From NCBI GenBank assembly GCA_937911175.1, contig CALDSE010000030.1, forward strand, positions 1 through 32,660: a DNA stretch of 32,660 bases. The letters run 5' to 3'. Shown here piece by piece: positions 1 through 7,940 of this stretch (its first letter is position 1; each line of letters begins with the position of its first letter). Position numbers and translations under genes: made by a program. The DNA is from an uncultured Sediminibacterium sp. (GTDB taxonomy: Bacteria > Bacteroidota > Bacteroidia > Chitinophagales > Chitinophagaceae). Below the pieces are notes generated by a model. It was not told the origin of the DNA, did no database searches, and worked only from the letters and a program-made list of their open reading frames with translations.

Positions 1-128
1 CTACAATACAAAACCTGTTCCCAGTTTAAGGCCCATTTTTTACGCCAAGTAAAAGGGCGCTTACAATAAAGGCATTCCTTAGTAGGCAGGTTGCTTTTTT
101 TAACTGTTTTATTATTACTATTTTTCAT
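1..128 (-). CDS. DUF2256 family protein, N-terminal part (runs off the window)
   Basis: Reading leftward from an ATG at 128, the frame stays open to the window edge and gives about 42 residues. It holds the pattern LPTKECLYCKRPFTWRKKW followed by W-x-x-V-x-Y-C-S. That is the DUF2256 signature: two cysteines of a C-x-x-C pair, the RPFTWRKKW block, and the start of a second cysteine pair that would complete a small zinc-ribbon-like fold. Family members are only about 45-60 residues, so little is missing. The start lies 5 bases after the stop of the alkB-like gene on the same strand, so the two are probably co-transcribed. Biochemical function is unknown. From memory, the family often sits beside photolyase/cryptochrome genes; the next gene to the left, outside this window, would test that. 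Confidence 0.8.
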   Translation of the reverse strand, partial: MKNSNNKTVKKSNLPTKECLYCKRPFTWRKKWALNWEQVLYC

Positions 129-133
129 ACACT

Positions 134-736
134 CTATTTTTGGGTATGCATTTGTCTAAAAGTTAAATTTATTCTTGCATCTGTCACTTTCTTTGATTTA
201 AGAAGTGCATGCCACCAGTGGGTCTGAACGCTTCCTTTCATTTCAAGCAGCGATCCATCTTCTAGTTCAATAGACACGGTTTCTTTACTTAGTTTATGTT
301 TAAAAGAGAACTTTCTATTTGCACCCAGGCTTAAAGAAGCAATAGAGCTATTGGCTATAATTTCTTTTTCATTGTCGCTATGCCATCCCATCGATTCTTC
401 TCCGTTATGGTACAAATTTAATAAACAGGCATTGTAAGATTCTTTAGTAATAGATTCAACCCTATTTTTAATAGTAAGTAGTGAATCCGTCCAAGGCAAG
501 CCTATTTTAGTTTTGCTAGCATAACGATAGGTAATAGAGGGGTCACTGAAAAAAGCAACTTTACGTTTTGTGATAATCTCTTTTCCAAACATTATCACCC
601 TTTCATTCTCCCAATGGATATTATTTAATAGCGCATCATATAGCTGTTTGACCTCATCATCGTTTACAATTTTATCATAGTATAATGCAATGCCATCTTG
701 AGGTAAGATATTGGGCCTATTTATAATCATCTTCAT
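134..736 (-). CDS. alkB: AlkB-like 2-oxoglutarate/Fe(II) dioxygenase (DNA alkylation repair)
   Basis: This 200-residue protein is close in length to short bacterial AlkB homologues of the ALKBH2/3 type. The iron ligands are visible: the H-x-D pair H119/D121 in GWHSDNE and the distal H176 in THWWHALLKS. The 2-oxoglutarate-binding block follows as R188-I-N190-LTF-R194. The family oxidatively removes methyl groups from N1-methyladenine and N3-methylcytosine in DNA or RNA, releasing formaldehyde. No signal peptide or membrane segment is seen, so it should be cytoplasmic. The start at 736 is supported by a second in-frame Met two codons later. It is followed after 5 bases by the DUF2256 gene. The family call is secure; the exact substrate is not shown by sequence. 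Confidence 0.93.
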   Translation of the reverse strand: MKMIINRPNILPQDGIALYYDKIVNDDEVKQLYDALLNNIHWENERVIMFGKEIITKRKVAFFSDPSITYRYASKTKIGLPWTDSLLTIKNRVESITKESYNACLLNLYHNGEESMGWHSDNEKEIIANSSIASLSLGANRKFSFKHKLSKETVSIELEDGSLLEMKGSVQTHWWHALLKSKKVTDARINLTFRQMHTQK

Positions 737-1064
737 ATAGCTTCAAAAACTTCGAAAATTACCTTAATTCTTTCAGATAAATTCGAAGCCAGAATTGGTT
801 GCTATCTATTAAGAATTGATTTGCTCATTTTTTGTTCAATATTTGTTCAATTATTTTAAATAAATATTAAACAAAAAGGGTTTTTATCTCTAATTTTGAA
901 ATTTTTTAACAATTTATTTTAATAAAATATTAATTTTTATATAACTTACTTCATCAACGATTGAGCTACTAAGCAAAGCCTTTTGTATTAATTATATACA
1001 TAAAAAAATTGCCTTAAGTATTTTATATTGTTGCAATTAATTTTTTTCACCAAAACTCAAACAT
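737..1064. promoter_or_regulatory. Divergent intergenic region between alkB and rhodopsin
   Basis: This 328-base gene-free, very AT-rich stretch should hold the promoters of both divergent genes. Visible elements are a direct repeat TTTGTTCAAT at 831-840 and 842-851, spaced one helical turn apart; a match to the Bacteroidota -7 consensus TAnnTTTG at 891-898 (TAATTTTG) pointing to the rhodopsin gene, without a clear -33 TTG; and an inverted repeat AATTGC/GCAATT at 1007-1012 and 1033-1038, flanked by A and T runs that can lengthen the stem. No small ORF or tRNA was seen. The rhodopsin leader would be about 160 nt if the -7 call is right. Confidence 0.4.
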
Positions 1065-1787
1065 ATGAATTTATTTCTTCTTGATGCTACGATGGCGATT
1101 GCAAAGACAGACTATGTGTCTTTCACGTTCTTCGTTGGCACAATGGCCATGATGGCCGCTGCGGTATTTTTCTTCTTAGAATTGAACAACACTAGTAAAG
1201 AATGGAGAACCTCTGTACTTGTTTCAGGGTTAATCACTTTTATTGCTGCTGTTCACTACTATTACATGCGTGGATATTATGCAGAAACGCATGATAGTCC
1301 TACATTTTTCCGTTACGTAGACTGGTTATTAACTGTGCCTTTAATGTGTGTTGAATTCTATTTGATCACAAAGAAAGCAGGTGGTACAATTGGTTTATTA
1401 TGGAAAATGATTTTAGCTTCTGTTGTAATGTTAGTTACAGGTTATTGGGGTGAGGCTGTTGCCCCAGCTCAAGCTACATTATGGGGAACTATAAGTGCTA
1501 TCGCTTACTTCTACATCGTGTATGAAGTATGGTTAGGAGATGTTAAGAAATTAGCGACTGGTGCTGGTTCTGCAGTAGCTTCTGCAAACAAAGCACTTGG
1601 TTGGTTCGTATTAGTTGGTTGGGCTATTTATCCATTAGGATATTTAATCGGAACAGCTGAAGGACAATGGTATGCTAGTTTTGCTAATATTGGAATTGAC
1701 ATGAACATCATCTACAACATTGGTGATGCTGTCAACAAAATAGGTTTTGGTTTGGTTATTTATAGCTTAAGTAGAAAAGCTGCTTAA
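1065..1787 (+). CDS. Proteorhodopsin-type light-driven proton pump (DTE motif, green-tuned)
   Basis: A seven-helix microbial rhodopsin of 240 residues. Helix C reads R83-Y-V-D86-W-L-L-T90-V-P-L-M94-C-V-E97: proton acceptor D86, T90 and proton donor E97 correspond to GPR D97, T101 and E108, the DTE signature of an outward H+ pump rather than an NDQ sodium pump or NTQ chloride pump. M94 sits at the GPR-105 tuning site, where Leu or Met give green absorption. H64 matches GPR H75. Helix G has D221 and Schiff-base lysine K225 in GDAVNKIGFGL. In helix E, aligning Y150/Y153-E154 with GPR Y161/Y164-E165 places G141 at GPR F152, the antenna fenestration site. An intrinsic terminator follows the stop and blh begins 65 bases later, supplying retinal. 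Confidence 0.97.
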   Translation: MNLFLLDATMAIAKTDYVSFTFFVGTMAMMAAAVFFFLELNNTSKEWRTSVLVSGLITFIAAVHYYYMRGYYAETHDSPTFFRYVDWLLTVPLMCVEFYLITKKAGGTIGLLWKMILASVVMLVTGYWGEAVAPAQATLWGTISAIAYFYIVYEVWLGDVKKLATGAGSAVASANKALGWFVLVGWAIYPLGYLIGTAEGQWYASFANIGIDMNIIYNIGDAVNKIGFGLVIYSLSRKAA

Positions 1788-1805
1788 TATATTACAATAA
1801 CTTTT

Positions 1806-1837
1806 AAGGGGCAAGTTGGTTACTTGCCCCTTTTTTT
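1806..1837 (+). terminator. Intrinsic terminator between rhodopsin and blh
   Basis: A perfect stem GGGGCAAGT (1808-1816) / ACTTGCCCC (1822-1830) with a 5-base loop is followed by seven T residues (1831-1837). It lies 19 bases after the rhodopsin stop and 15 bases before the blh ATG. It should end most rhodopsin transcripts and let blh be expressed by read-through or from its own weak promoter. Confidence 0.88.
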
Positions 1838-1852
1838 ATTTAATTTACATCC

Positions 1853-2764
1853 ATGCAAATAAAACTTCGCCTTTACCTAATATTATTTGCCTTCCTTTTA
1901 TTCCTCATCAATACCGTTTTTGTTTTAAACAACAGTACTCAAATTTCCTTCTTAATTGCAGTACTTATTCTTTTTGGGGTTCCCCATGGAGCCTTGGACT
2001 TATACATTGATCAACATTTACATAAGTCAGAAAGTAATCAAAAAATATTTCTATTAAAATACATAGCCAACATCATTGCCTATGCATTGGTTTGGTACTT
2101 TTTCCCTGTGGCAGCTTTAATTATATTTATATTAATTACAGCTTATCATTTCGGAGAAATTGATTGGTTAGGGAAAACAGATAATGCTGTTCAAAAAATA
2201 GCCTATTCAGTCATTGGGCTACTATGGATTTTATTATTGCTTTCAAAAAATATAAACTTTGCTTTGCAAATTTTTATAAGAATGGAGCGCTCTGCTTTTA
2301 ATGAAAGTCAATGGACTGCGCTCGCTGGTAAAATATATCCCATTACGTTAATAGGCTTAGCGCTTGTTTATATTATTTTATTCTTTTTTAAAGCACATTT
2401 TTTTTCAAAAAATAAATACTACTACTATTTAATTTTACAACAAGCTATACTCATTATTTTTGCCCTTTATATGCCTTTATGGCTTTGCTTTGCCTTTTAT
2501 TTTGGATTCTGGCACTCTTTATTATCATTCGATAAAATAAGAATCACTTTTGGTATGCCCAATGATTTTAATGGGTGGAAAAACTTACTTATCAAATCGG
2601 CCCCCTTTTCTATCATGGCATGGTTTGGATTTTTATATATAACCTTTCTAACGCTCAATAGCAAGGATGCTTCTGGCATTTTTACACTACTATTTATTAG
2701 CTTGTCTGTGCTTGCACTTCCTCATTTACAAATATTTACAAAGATTAAGTTGAAGCCAGATTAA
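1853..2764 (+). CDS. blh: Blh/Brp family beta-carotene 15,15'-dioxygenase (retinal synthesis)
   Basis: A 303-residue, strongly hydrophobic multi-pass inner-membrane protein. The family cleaves beta-carotene at the central double bond to give two retinals, the rhodopsin chromophore. The four conserved histidine blocks expected to hold the catalytic iron are present: GVPHGALD (H45), AYHFGE (H99), FWHS (H221) and LPHL (H291). Length is typical for Blh. It follows the rhodopsin gene directly on the same strand, the usual arrangement, but a strong intrinsic terminator separates them, so its dose is probably lower than that of the opsin. The carotenoid genes that make beta-carotene (crtE, crtB, crtI, crtY) are not in this window. 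An overlapping reading at 1816-2010 is a shadow of this gene. Confidence 0.95.
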   Translation: MQIKLRLYLILFAFLLFLINTVFVLNNSTQISFLIAVLILFGVPHGALDLYIDQHLHKSESNQKIFLLKYIANIIAYALVWYFFPVAALIIFILITAYHFGEIDWLGKTDNAVQKIAYSVIGLLWILLLLSKNINFALQIFIRMERSAFNESQWTALAGKIYPITLIGLALVYIILFFFKAHFFSKNKYYYYLILQQAILIIFALYMPLWLCFAFYFGFWHSLLSFDKIRITFGMPNDFNGWKNLLIKSAPFSIMAWFGFLYITFLTLNSKDASGIFTLLFISLSVLALPHLQIFTKIKLKPD

Positions 2765-2857
2765 TAGGGATCAGTATATTTCATTTTTGATTGCCCAAAA
2801 ATTTAAAATTTAACAATCAAACCTATAAAATAATCTAAGATTTTCTTAATTTGAGTA

Positions 2858-2892
2858 TAATAATTAGCATCTAATACAGTATCTAATTATTA
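2858..2892. repeat. Inverted repeat upstream of the DUF1800 gene
   Basis: A perfect 10-base inverted repeat, TAATAATTAG (2858-2867) and CTAATTATTA (2883-2892), has a 15-base spacer and ends 29 bases before the DUF1800 ATG. It could be an operator or an RNA hairpin. Its AT-only arms make chance possible. Confidence 0.35.
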
Positions 2893-2921
2893 AAAAAGTA
2901 TATACTTAAATATTAATTAAT

Positions 2922-4526
2922 ATGTCCCTTGCCCCCAAAACAAGTGCATTAGGTTTAAATACTTATAAAGGCAATTGGATGTCCTTGCATTCGAAGCACT
3001 TGCTAAATCGTACCCTATTTGGTGCCAAGGCCTCAGATATTGAATATTTTAAAACTAAGGGTTTAATGGCCAGTATAGATGAATTACTGAATATTCAAAC
3101 TACTGCTTTACCACCACCATTAAACGATTACAACTCAACAACATTCACCGATCCTAATGTACCATCGGGTAAAACATGGGTAAATGATATAACTACCGAT
3201 GGGACCATTAATAGCTATCGCCGAAATAGTTACAAAAAATGGCTAATTAGTGTTTGGTTAGGGCAAGAAAAAAATATTCGTGAAAAGTTAAGCCTATTTT
3301 GGAGTAATCATTTCGGTACAGAAGCAGATACGATAGGATATGGCTCAATGATTTATAACCATCATCAAATTTTTAGAAATAATTGCGTTGGTAATTTTAA
3401 ACAAATGGTGCGTTTGGTCACCACCGACCCAGCAATGCTTCGATATTTGAACGGTTATCTTAATACTAAAACAGCGCCCGATGAAAACTATGGAAGAGAG
3501 TTGCAAGAATTGTATACAGTGGGTAAAGAGGGGGGTGCTAAATACAGTGAAGAGGATGTAAAAAATGCAGCAAAAGTTTTAACTGGATGGAGAATAGATG
3601 CCAATTTTAATTCAATTTTTGATAGCAGTAGGCACGATACTACTAACAAAACATTTTCTAGTTTTTATAAAGGTACTACAATCACTGGCAAAACAGCTGC
3701 CAATGGCGCTTTGGAAACAGATGAGTTGTTGACCATGATTTTTCAAAAGACAGAAGTGGCAAAATTTATTTGTCGTAAACTATATAGATATTTTGTTTAT
3801 TACTATATTGACAATACTATAGAGAATAATATTATAACTCCACTTAGTAATATATTTATTGCAAATAATTACGAGATAAAACCTGTATTAAAAACCCTTT
3901 TATCTAGTGAACATTTTTATGATACGCTGTATATTGGCTGTCAGATAAAAAGTCCTGTTGATCATGTCATTACTTTTTTAAGGCAGTATGAAATTATATT
4001 TCCAAATGCAATTACTGATTACACCGATTCGTATTTTTTACATAATTATATGGTGAATCAACTTATTAGCATGGGCCAAAACCCTGTTGACCCTCCCAAT
4101 GTATCAGGCTGGCCTGCTTATTACCAAACCCCAGATTACAATAAGCTTTGGATAAATGCTGATACCCTTCCTAAGCGCAATAAGTTTACCGATTTAATGA
4201 TAGAAACGGGCTATACAAGAAATGGAAAAAAAGTGATAGTAAATACAATACAATTTGCTAAAAATGTTTGCCCGAATCCTTCCGATCCAAATGTACTCAT
4301 TGAAAGTGTATTTTCATTTTTAGTTTCTACAGAAATAGATGCCAGTTTAAAAGCTAATTTAAAAAAACAAATTTTATTATCTGGTCAAACATCGGATTAT
4401 TATTGGACGGATGCATGGAATGCCTATACTTCGAGTCCAACAACTATTAATTATAATACTGTACATACAAGGCTTAAATCCTTATTAAAATATATTATGA
4501 ATTTGCCAGATTATCAATTACAATAA
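2922..4526 (+). CDS. DUF1800 family protein
   Basis: 534 residues with the DUF1800 hallmarks: LLNRTLFGA at 27-35, LFWSNHF at 125-131, ENYGRELQELYTVG at 188-201, VLTGWR at 219-224, and PPNVSGWP near residue 390. The biochemical role of the family is not established. In Bacteroidota, Planctomycetes and Proteobacteria it is commonly encoded just before a DUF1501 protein, as here: one base separates its stop from the next start. No clear signal peptide is visible at the annotated ATG, which is unusual because its partner carries export signals. The pair may act together at the cell surface, but this is inference from context. Confidence 0.92.
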   Translation: MSLAPKTSALGLNTYKGNWMSLHSKHLLNRTLFGAKASDIEYFKTKGLMASIDELLNIQTTALPPPLNDYNSTTFTDPNVPSGKTWVNDITTDGTINSYRRNSYKKWLISVWLGQEKNIREKLSLFWSNHFGTEADTIGYGSMIYNHHQIFRNNCVGNFKQMVRLVTTDPAMLRYLNGYLNTKTAPDENYGRELQELYTVGKEGGAKYSEEDVKNAAKVLTGWRIDANFNSIFDSSRHDTTNKTFSSFYKGTTITGKTAANGALETDELLTMIFQKTEVAKFICRKLYRYFVYYYIDNTIENNIITPLSNIFIANNYEIKPVLKTLLSSEHFYDTLYIGCQIKSPVDHVITFLRQYEIIFPNAITDYTDSYFLHNYMVNQLISMGQNPVDPPNVSGWPAYYQTPDYNKLWINADTLPKRNKFTDLMIETGYTRNGKKVIVNTIQFAKNVCPNPSDPNVLIESVFSFLVSTEIDASLKANLKKQILLSGQTSDYYWTDAWNAYTSSPTTINYNTVHTRLKSLLKYIMNLPDYQLQ

Positions 4527-4527
4527 A

Positions 4528-6099
4528 ATGGAAAGACGAAAATTTATAAAAAATAGTTTAGCTTTAGTTGCACCCACTATGATTAGTGGCAATGCTATTC
4601 ATGTTTTACAGGACCATCCTTTATTAAACACCGCACTACTTTCAACCTCTAATACGGACAAAGTGCTTGTTATTGTTCAATTAAGTGGTGGAAACGATGG
4701 GTTGAATACTGTTATCCCATTAAGTAATTATGCTAATTATAAGAATGCTAGAACCAATATAGCCTTGCCAGAAAATAAGGTCTTAAAATTAATGGGAAAT
4801 AATGCTACAGGTATTCATCCCTCTATGACTGCCTTTCAAAATATGTTTACAGATGGGAAATTGAATATTGTACAATCGGTTGGATATCCTCAACCAAGCT
4901 TTTCACATTTTAGAGCTACCGATATATGGATGTCTGGATCTGACAGCGATCAGTATTTAAATACTGGTTGGGCTGGTCGTTTTTTAAATTATGAGTATAA
5001 CGATTATCCAGATGCCTACCCCAATAAAACCAATCCAGATCCAATTGCCATTCAGATAGGATCTCTATCAACACTTACTTGCCAAGGTCCTGCTGTAAAT
5101 ATGGCATTAAGTATTTCAGATCCAAGTTCTTTTTATAATTTAATTGAAGGCACAGATGCTGTTTCTGCAAATACCAATGCTGGTTATGAACTTAGCTTTA
5201 TAAGAAGTATTGCCAAACAAACTAACCTGTATACGGTAAGAATTAAACAAGCATCCGATAGCGTAACGCAACAGGTTGCTTATCCAAATAATAATTTAGC
5301 AGCGCAACTAAAAATTGTTGCTAGATTAATTAAAGGCGGATTAGAAACTAAAGTATACTTGGTTAATTATGGTGGCTTTGATACACATTCGGGTCAAGTC
5401 GTATCAAGTGATACCACCACAGGTACGCATGCTAACTTGTTAAAAGTGCTTTCCGATTCTATTGCCGCATTTCAATCAGACATGACTGGTTTAGAAATTG
5501 AAGACCGTGTTATAGGGATGACCTATTCTGAATTTGGAAGAAGAATAAAATCAAATGCAAGTGGTGGAACAGATCACGGCGCTGCAGCTCCTTTATTTTT
5601 ATTTGGGAAAAATGTAAGGGGTGGCGTTTTTGGAGATAATCCAGCTATACCTGCTGCTGCCACAAGCAACGATAATATCCCTTACCAATACGATTTTAGA
5701 TCTGTATACAATACCATTTTACAAAATTGGTTTTGTGTTTCAGCAACTGCTGAAATTGAAATTTTATTAAAGCAGTTTCCAACCATCCCATTAATAAATG
5801 CTAGTGTTTGCGGTATCAAGGATAAAAATTCGGTATTCACCAAAGAGGCACTCATTTATAATTATCCGAACCCTTTTACGAATATGACTAAGATTGAATT
5901 TAAAACCAATGGAGGTAATACTTCACTACAATTATTAAATGGAGAAGGATCAGTGATTCAAATTTTAGTCGAAGCCAATTATAGTTTTGCTGGAACCAAT
6001 AGCTATAATTTATACGGCGCAGGCTTGTCTGCTGGTGTATATTATCTTCGCTTGCAAAATGTAGATAAAACATTTATAAAGGCTATTGTGAAGATGTAA
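4528..6099 (+). CDS. DUF1501 family protein with T9SS C-terminal sorting domain
   Basis: 523 residues. The N-terminus ERRKFIKNSLALVAP resembles a twin-arginine (Tat) signal. The DUF1501 core begins with VIVQLSGGNDGLNTVIP and includes GGFDTHSGQ and YSEFGRRIKSNASGGTDHGAAAPLF; the family belongs to the alkaline-phosphatase/sulfatase-like fold, but no activity is assigned. Residues 445-523 form a type A T9SS sorting domain: NYPNPFTN, GLSAGVYYLRL and a basic C-terminus. The protein should therefore cross the inner membrane and then be delivered by the type IX system to the cell surface or medium. The start is one base after the DUF1800 stop, so translation is probably coupled. Confidence 0.92.
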   Translation: MERRKFIKNSLALVAPTMISGNAIHVLQDHPLLNTALLSTSNTDKVLVIVQLSGGNDGLNTVIPLSNYANYKNARTNIALPENKVLKLMGNNATGIHPSMTAFQNMFTDGKLNIVQSVGYPQPSFSHFRATDIWMSGSDSDQYLNTGWAGRFLNYEYNDYPDAYPNKTNPDPIAIQIGSLSTLTCQGPAVNMALSISDPSSFYNLIEGTDAVSANTNAGYELSFIRSIAKQTNLYTVRIKQASDSVTQQVAYPNNNLAAQLKIVARLIKGGLETKVYLVNYGGFDTHSGQVVSSDTTTGTHANLLKVLSDSIAAFQSDMTGLEIEDRVIGMTYSEFGRRIKSNASGGTDHGAAAPLFLFGKNVRGGVFGDNPAIPAAATSNDNIPYQYDFRSVYNTILQNWFCVSATAEIEILLKQFPTIPLINASVCGIKDKNSVFTKEALIYNYPNPFTNMTKIEFKTNGGNTSLQLLNGEGSVIQILVEANYSFAGTNSYNLYGAGLSAGVYYLRLQNVDKTFIKAIVKM

Positions 6100-6143
6100 A
6101 TCAACTACTTATATTAATACAAGTTATCTTTTTTTAGGCAGCC

Positions 6144-6151
6144 TATTTTTG
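6144..6151 (+). promoter_or_regulatory. Candidate -7 promoter element for the M28 peptidase gene
   Basis: TATTTTTG fits the Bacteroidota -7 consensus TAnnTTTG and lies 29 bases before the ATG at 6181. No clear TTG is found at the -33 spacing. A transcript starting about 6-8 bases downstream would leave too little leader for the TTG codon at 6163 to serve as start, which favours the ATG. Confidence 0.35.
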
Positions 6152-6180
6152 CATCAGGAATTTTGCTTATATTTAAGTAT

Positions 6181-7767
6181 ATGAAAAATCATCAAACACT
6201 TGGCTTTCATTATACAAGAAGTATAAGTAAGCTACTTACGGTTGTCCTTATTTTTTCAGTGAATATTTTATCTGCCCAAACAGTGGTGGAAAAAATAGTT
6301 CAAGAAGAAAATAATAATTCACAACTTAAAACATTAGCGCATGAACTATTTGATAAAATAGGGCCAAGATTAGTGGGTACCCCGCAAATGCAAAAAGCCA
6401 ACGATTGGGCAGTGGAAAAATATACAGGTTGGGGTATTAGCGCTCGTAACGAACAGTGGGGTGAGTGGAAAGGTTGGGAGCGTGGCATTACACATATAGA
6501 TATGCTTTCTCCAAGAGTAAAAAGTTTAGAAGGCACTCAATTGTCTTGGAGCCCTTCTACCAAAGGAAAGGCTGTGAAAGCTGAAATAATTATTATTCCA
6601 GAGGTGCAAGACTCTCTTGCATTTCAAAACTGGCTTCCAACTGTAAAGGGAAAGTTTGTAATGATCTCAATGAATCAACCCACAGGAAGACCCGATGATA
6701 ACTGGCAACAATTTGCCACAAAGGAATCGTTTGAAAAATTAAAAAAAGAACGCAACGAACAAACCGATGCTTGGCGTAAGCGCTTAAGTAAAACAGGCTA
6801 TTCTTCAAGAATGCTTCCTATTATTTTAGAAAAAGCGGGAGCAGTGGGTGTCTTAACCAATAACTGGTCAAGTGGTTTTGGCGTTGATAAAATATTTAGT
6901 GCCTACACTTCAAAAATTCCAACGGTTGATATTGCTTTGGAAGACTATGGTACCTTGTACCGCTTAGTGGAGTCTGGTGATAATCCAATTATTAGTGTTG
7001 AAACAGGTTCTAAAGATTTAGGAATGGTTCCTTCATTCAATACCATTGCAGAAATTAAAGGAACAGAAAAACCCGACGAATATGTAATGCTTTCGGCGCA
7101 TTTTGATTCTTGGGATGCTGCTCAGGGTGCAACGGATAATGGAACAGGTACACTTACAATGATGGAAGCCATGCGTATTTTGAAATTAGTGTATCCGAAT
7201 CCTAAACGCACCATTTTAGTAGGACATTGGGGAAGTGAAGAACAAGGCTTGAATGGTTCAAGAGCCTTTGTAGAAGATCATCCTGAAATTGTAAGTAAAC
7301 TACAAGCATTATTTAATCAGGACAATGGAACAGGAAGAGTCGTAAATATTTCTGGGCAAGGTTATCAATATGCCGGTGAATTTCTTACCAGATGGCTAGC
7401 AGCCGCACCTAGTTATATTAAAGATTCTATTAAAACTACCTTCCCTGGTATGCCGGGTGGCGGGGGCAGTGACTTTGCTTCTTTTGTAGCGGTAGGTGCA
7501 CCTGGTTTTTCTTTAAGTTCTTTAAACTGGTCCTATTTTAATTATACATGGCATACGAATAGAGATACTTATGATAAAGTCATATTTGACGATTTAAAAA
7601 GCAATGCTATTCTAACAGCCATTATGGTTTACATGGCTTGTGAAGACAATGCCACCTTCCCAAGAGACAAAGCAGATATTGGAACTGACAAAAGAACTGG
7701 GCAACCAGTACAATGGCCAGTTCAAGTAAAAGCAATGCGCACAGGGCCTGCAGTTCCAAAGAACTAA
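6181..7767 (+). CDS. Secreted M28 family metallopeptidase
   Basis: From the ATG at 6181 this is 528 residues; a TTG at 6163 would add six, but it sits within a likely promoter. The N-terminus has a basic stretch, a hydrophobic core and ends in LSAQ, a signal peptide typical of Bacteroidota. A PA-like insert occupies about 130-280. The di-zinc M28 site follows: H307 and D309 in AHFDSWD, D319 in TDNGTGT, the catalytic/ligand pair E353-E354 in GSEEQG, D381 in NQDNGTG, and H458 in WHTNRDTYD. The family contains aminopeptidases and glutamate carboxypeptidases; which type this is cannot be decided here. Likely periplasmic or outer-surface, for peptide scavenging. Confidence 0.93.
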   Translation: MKNHQTLGFHYTRSISKLLTVVLIFSVNILSAQTVVEKIVQEENNNSQLKTLAHELFDKIGPRLVGTPQMQKANDWAVEKYTGWGISARNEQWGEWKGWERGITHIDMLSPRVKSLEGTQLSWSPSTKGKAVKAEIIIIPEVQDSLAFQNWLPTVKGKFVMISMNQPTGRPDDNWQQFATKESFEKLKKERNEQTDAWRKRLSKTGYSSRMLPIILEKAGAVGVLTNNWSSGFGVDKIFSAYTSKIPTVDIALEDYGTLYRLVESGDNPIISVETGSKDLGMVPSFNTIAEIKGTEKPDEYVMLSAHFDSWDAAQGATDNGTGTLTMMEAMRILKLVYPNPKRTILVGHWGSEEQGLNGSRAFVEDHPEIVSKLQALFNQDNGTGRVVNISGQGYQYAGEFLTRWLAAAPSYIKDSIKTTFPGMPGGGGSDFASFVAVGAPGFSLSSLNWSYFNYTWHTNRDTYDKVIFDDLKSNAILTAIMVYMACEDNATFPRDKADIGTDKRTGQPVQWPVQVKAMRTGPAVPKN

Positions 7768-7777
7768 TTAGTGGCAG

Positions 7778-7850
7778 ATAGAAAATAGTCCGCTTAAATT
7801 ATTGGCATTCAAATAATTGCAATGCAATAGTTGCTTAGCTTATTTTCTAT
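7778..7850. repeat. Widely spaced inverted repeat after the M28 gene
   Basis: ATAGAAAATA (7778-7787) and TATTTTCTAT (7841-7850) are perfect complements separated by 53 bases. They lie between the peptidase stop and the next gene and may form the foot of a long hairpin. No T-tract follows directly, so this is not a clear terminator. Confidence 0.3.
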
Positions 7851-7902
7851 TGTTGAAGAGTATACAATTTGGTAATCTCCAATTCATATTCTAGTTACAT
7901 TT

Positions 7903-7940
7903 ATGTTCTACATTACTATTGAATATAAATTGTAGAACAT
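7903..7940. promoter_or_regulatory. Perfect 10-base inverted repeat overlapping a start codon
   Basis: ATGTTCTACA (7903-7912) and TGTAGAACAT (7931-7940) flank an 18-base spacer. The right arm includes the first two bases of the ATG at 7939. In DNA it could be an operator; in RNA the hairpin would hide the start codon. Confidence 0.5.

Noticed and set aside
1816..2010. Open frame overlapping the terminator and the start of blh
   Set aside because: It begins inside the terminator hairpin and overlaps blh in another frame with no family features.
6163..6180. TTG start for the M28 peptidase
   Set aside because: The ATG at 6181 gives a better signal peptide and a candidate -7 element at 6144-6151 leaves almost no leader for the TTG.
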